From JBBRYW01 sp038237235 (lineage in GTDB: Bacteria; Actinomycetota; Thermoleophilia; Gaiellales; Gaiellaceae), in assembly GCA_038237235.1 (NCBI GenBank), contig JBBRYW010000122.1, positions 1 to 9,619 of the forward strand: DNA of 9,619 nt. The letters are read 5' to 3'. A model generated the notes under the pieces. That model ran no database searches and was not told where the DNA came from. It saw only the letters and a list, made by a program, of their open reading frames with translations. The position numbers were made by a program, and so were the translations under genes. This document shows, in pieces, positions 7,368 to 9,619 of the stretch. The number at the start of each line of letters is the position of its first letter. Positions within the stretch are counted from its first letter, which is position 1.

Positions 7368-8218
7368 GGCGCGGCCCGTTTGTGCCAGTAGCGCTGGAGC
7401 CCGACGTACGACTGCCAGAAAGGGGCTGCCTGCTCGTAGAGCGGGGCGGCTTCGCCCTCGGCGGCGGCCAGGTCGCGACGGCCCGCCTCGACGAACTCGT
7501 CCTCGCTCATGCCGTCGGAGACGCGTGCAGCCCACAGGGCGAGGTTCCGGCGCATCCGCTCGAGGTGGTCGCGCGGGTCCTCCGCGACGCCGAAGTGGAT
7601 CAGCGCGAGCCGCTCGGGCGCCCGCCGCTCGAGCTCGTCGAGCGTCGTGTTCCAGGCCTCCACGTCGACCTCGGGCGGAGGCGAGACCGGCAGGACATTG
7701 CGCCCCGGCTGGACGCGCACGCCTGCCGCGTCCCCCGCGTACAGCGTCCCGTCGCTACCGAGGTAGGAGACGTGATGGTCGGCGTGCCCTGGGGTCGGGA
7801 AGCAGGCGAGGCCGAGCACGCTCTCGCCGACCACGCGCACGTTCCGCTCGGGTACCGGCGCAAGCTCGCCCCAGAGCGTGTCGAACGCCTCGCCGTAGAG
7901 GCGACGCGCGCTTCGCTCGAGCCTGCTCGGATCCACGACGTGCGGAGCGCCGATCCCCGACACGTGAACCTGGAGAGCGGGGTGCTCGCGGACGAGAGTA
8001 CCGGCCGCGCCCGCGTGGTCGAGGTGGACGTGGCTGAGCAGGAGGTGCCCGATGTCGGCGAGCGAGAGCCCACGCTCGGCCAGCCCTCGCATGAGGGCGT
8101 CGACGCACGTCGTCGGGCCGCAGTCGAAGAGCGCCAGCCCCTCGCTCGTCTCCACGAGGTAGACGCCGATCACGCGCTCTGCTCCCTGGTGTCGGAGGTC
8201 GATCGGGGCTACCGCCAC
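7364..8218 (-). CDS. Metallo-beta-lactamase-fold hydrolase
   Basis: Binuclear-zinc hydrolase of the glyoxalase II-like MBL superfamily; 284 residues from the chosen GTG, no signal peptide. All ligands are present: the H-x-H-x-D-H set H63, H65, D67 and H68 in SHVHLDHAG, then H145 in PTPGHADHH, D163 in YAGDAAG and H208 in IHFG. A helical C-terminal extension (about 211-284) is common in this branch. The GTG at 8218 begins VAVAPIDLRHQG, which suits the family N-terminus but lacks a clear ribosome site. The GTG at 8287 would add 23 arginine-rich residues and overlap the divergent UPF0145 gene. First gene of a three-gene unit with the nucleotidyltransferase and exporter. Sequence alone cannot tell thioesterase, lactonase or other hydrolase activity; true beta-lactamase activity is not implied. 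Confidence 0.9.
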   Translation of the reverse strand: MAVAPIDLRHQGAERVIGVYLVETSEGLALFDCGPTTCVDALMRGLAERGLSLADIGHLLLSHVHLDHAGAAGTLVREHPALQVHVSGIGAPHVVDPSRLERSARRLYGEAFDTLWGELAPVPERNVRVVGESVLGLACFPTPGHADHHVSYLGSDGTLYAGDAAGVRVQPGRNVLPVSPPPEVDVEAWNTTLDELERRAPERLALIHFGVAEDPRDHLERMRRNLALWAARVSDGMSEDEFVEAGRRDLAAAEGEAAPLYEQAAPFWQSYVGLQRYWHKRAAP

Positions 8219-8237
8219 GGCTTCGATTCTGTCAGCC

Positions 8238-8244
8238 AGGGAGG
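8238..8244 (+). promoter_or_regulatory. Ribosome binding site of the UPF0145 gene
   Basis: AGGGAGG, a strong Shine-Dalgarno match, seven bases before the ATG at 8252. It supports a real, or recently real, gene start on the plus strand. Confidence 0.8.
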
Positions 8245-8251
8245 AAGCCTG

Positions 8252-8518
8252 ATGCTCATCACGACGACGAACGAGATCGCGGGACACGAGATCGAGGAGG
8301 TCTTCGGCGAGGTCTTCGGACTCACTGTTCGCGCCCGGAACATCGGCTCACAGCTCGGAGCCGGGCTGAAGTCCCTGATCGGCGGCGAGCTGAAGGGGAT
8401 GACGAAGGCGCTCGTGGAAAGCCGGCAGCAGGTGATCGACCGCATGGTCGAGGAGGCCGAGGCCAAGGGCGCGAACGCGATCGTCGCCATGCGCTTCGAC
8501 ACCGCCGCGCCTAGCTCT
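8252..8518 (+). pseudogene. UPF0145/YbjQ-family gene lacking its 3' end and stop codon
   Basis: From the ATG the frame gives MLITTTNEIAGHEI, then FGLTVRARNIG (22-32), GGELKGM (44-50) and EEAEAKGANAIVAMRFDT (67-84). This is the body of the small heavy-metal-binding-domain family UPF0145 (YbjQ), normally about 105 residues. After T84 the family's last strand, usually ending in a GTAV-like motif, is absent. The frame instead runs into bases antisense to the PLP-enzyme gene, whose stop begins at 8519. Reading codon by codon I find no in-frame stop through 9619, so the true end is undefined. Other frames offer no missing C-terminus; an out-of-frame TAG lies at 8512. It may be decaying, produce a short aberrant protein, or reflect a sequence-assembly join. 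Family members form homo-oligomers of uncertain function. Confidence 0.65.
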
Positions 8519-9619
8519 TTATGCGCGCGCCGCCGCGGGCGACCGGACGAAGGCGGCTTCGAGATCCGCGATCAGGTCGTCTGCGGACTCGAGCCCAACC
8601 GAGAGGCGCACGAGGTTGCGAGGGGCGGCGAAGGGGGCGTCCGCGGTCGAGGCGTGCGTCATGCGGGCCGGGTGCTCGATGAGGCTCTCGACGCCGCCGA
8701 GGCTCTCGGCGAGCTTCCAGATCGCCGTGCGCGCGCAGACTGCGATCGCTTCCTCCTCGGATTCCGCCAGGAACGAGATCATGCCGCCGAAGTCGCTCAT
8801 CTGCCGGCGCGCGATCTCGTGGCCAGGGTGGCTCGGGAGCCCGGGGTAGAGGACCCGGTCGACGGCCGGGTGCGCGTCGAGGAACTCGGCGATCCGGCGG
8901 GCACTCTCGCAGTGGGCCCGCATTCGCACCGCGAGCGTCTTGACGCCGCGCAGCACGAGCCAGCAGTCGAAGGGCCCGGGGATCGCCCCGAGCGACTTCT
9001 GGAGGAAAAGCAGGCGCTCGGCGATCGTCGGGTCGTTTGTCGCGACGAAGCCGCCGACAGTGTCGGAGTGACCGCCGAGGTACTTCGTCGTCGAATGGAG
9101 GACGATGTCCGCTCCGAGCTCGAGCGGCCGCTGGAGGTACGGCGAGGCGAACGTGTTGTCGACCACGACGATCGCTCCGAGCTCGTGCGCCGCCTCGGCG
9201 GCGGCCCTGATGTCGACGACGTTCAGGAGCGGGTTCGTCGGTGTCTCGAGCCAGACTATTCGCGTCCGCTCGTCGAGGTGTTCCCGCAGGTTCGCGCTGA
9301 GGTCGTCGGCGCTTACGAACGCGAACTCGTAGCCCTTGGGCGCGTAGACCTGGGAGAAGAGCCGGTAGACGCCCCCGTAGACATCGCTGACGGAGACGAC
9401 GCGCTCGCCCGGTTGGACGAGGTGCATCACCGTCGTGACGGCGGCCATGCCGGAGCCGAACGCTACTCCGTGCTCGGCGCTCTCCAGCGAGGCAAGGCAG
9501 ACCTCGAGTGCTGTTCGAGTCGGGTTCGCGGCCCGGGAGTAGTCGTATCCCTTGTGCACGCCGACGCTGTCGTGCACGAACGTCGACGTCTGGTAGATCG
9601 GAGTCGTCACCGCGCCGGT
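8519..9619 (-). CDS. Cystathionine gamma-synthase/gamma-lyase-type PLP enzyme (5' end cut by window)
   Basis: Fold type I PLP enzyme of the Cys/Met metabolism family, acting in transsulfuration. The frame is open to base 9619 and reads TGAVTTPIYQTSTF at the edge. That is internal in relatives, so roughly 15-20 N-terminal residues lie outside and the GTG at 9610 is not the real start. Numbering from that GTG for convenience: PLP-phosphate residues Y24 and R26 in YDYSR, SGMAA (53-57), stacking Y78, D151 contacting the pyridine nitrogen, Schiff-base lysine K176 in TTKYLGGHSD, GGVESL (305-310), and carboxylate-binding R335 in RLSVGLE. The Asp before YSR is as in E. coli gamma-synthase, where human gamma-lyase has Glu. 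The arginine that follows SR in the E. coli enzyme is alanine here, so synthase versus lyase remains open. No terminator is seen after the stop. Confidence 0.93.
   Translation of the reverse strand, partial: TGAVTTPIYQTSTFVHDSVGVHKGYDYSRAANPTRTALEVCLASLESAEHGVAFGSGMAAVTTVMHLVQPGERVVSVSDVYGGVYRLFSQVYAPKGYEFAFVSADDLSANLREHLDERTRIVWLETPTNPLLNVVDIRAAAEAAHELGAIVVVDNTFASPYLQRPLELGADIVLHSTTKYLGGHSDTVGGFVATNDPTIAERLLFLQKSLGAIPGPFDCWLVLRGVKTLAVRMRAHCESARRIAEFLDAHPAVDRVLYPGLPSHPGHEIARRQMSDFGGMISFLAESEEEAIAVCARTAIWKLAESLGGVESLIEHPARMTHASTADAPFAAPRNLVRLSVGLESADDLIADLEAAFVRSPAAARA

Noticed and set aside
7210..8037. Plus-strand open frame opposite the hydrolase and nucleotidyltransferase
   Set aside because: Almost entirely Arg/Ser/Pro/Ala with no motif, as expected of an antisense shadow in GC-rich DNA.
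9608..9610. GTG as the true start of the PLP-enzyme gene
   Set aside because: The residues before it (TGA then V) continue the conserved N-terminal motif of the family in the same frame to the window edge, so the gene begins outside.
8252..9619. Plus-strand frame from the UPF0145 start open for more than 1.3 kb to the window edge
   Set aside because: Beyond about 8503 it is in exact codon register antisense to the PLP-enzyme gene. Stops there would need TTA, CTA or TCA codons in that gene, which are rare in this GC-rich DNA. The openness is a codon-bias effect, not a real long protein.

Overview
The window is strongly GC-rich, with G or C at most third codon positions, frequent GTG starts and long antisense open frames. 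This fits a high-GC actinobacterium. The gene set would suit a deep-branching soil lineage such as Thermoleophilia, but that placement is a guess from gene style. There are eight recognisable protein genes, one truncated gene, no RNA genes, no CRISPR array and no insertion sequence. Coding density is very high, with several 4-nt stop/start overlaps and one convergent gene overlap.

Region 1 (1-3403, minus strand) is a carbohydrate ABC importer operon, read from right to left: an ATPase of the MsmX/UgpC/MalK type, a solute-binding protein, then a MalF/AglF-type permease cut by the left edge. A second permease is expected beyond the edge. A GC-rich stem-loop lies between the binding-protein and permease genes. 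From memory of the families, the binding protein and permease look most like the alpha-glucoside (AglE/AglF) branch.

Region 2 (3404-5357, plus strand) is transcribed divergently from the importer. It holds an NADP-type short-chain dehydrogenase resembling YdfG, overlapped by 4 nt (GTGA) with a GT4-fold glycosyltransferase. The divergent spacer carries a 22-bp exact copy of the dehydrogenase's own nucleotide-binding-loop sequence.

Region 3 (5306-8218, minus strand) is a tight three-gene unit: a metallo-beta-lactamase-fold hydrolase, an AadA-like nucleotidyltransferase whose best start is a CTG in a CTGA overlap, and an MFS exporter. The exporter's 3' end overlaps the glycosyltransferase gene by 52 nt, and both tails are encoded by one hexanucleotide repeat. 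An antibiotic- or small-molecule-modification and export role is the obvious hypothesis but is unproven.

Region 4 (8252-9619) holds a UPF0145/YbjQ-family gene on the plus strand that has lost its conserved C-terminus. It abuts the 3' end of a convergent cystathionine gamma-synthase/lyase-type PLP enzyme gene, whose N-terminus lies beyond the right edge. The most noteworthy items are this truncated gene, the hydrolase/nucleotidyltransferase/exporter unit with its unusual start, the dual-strand hexamer overlap and the in-frame 22-bp repeat. I did not find convincing evidence of a wholly new system.
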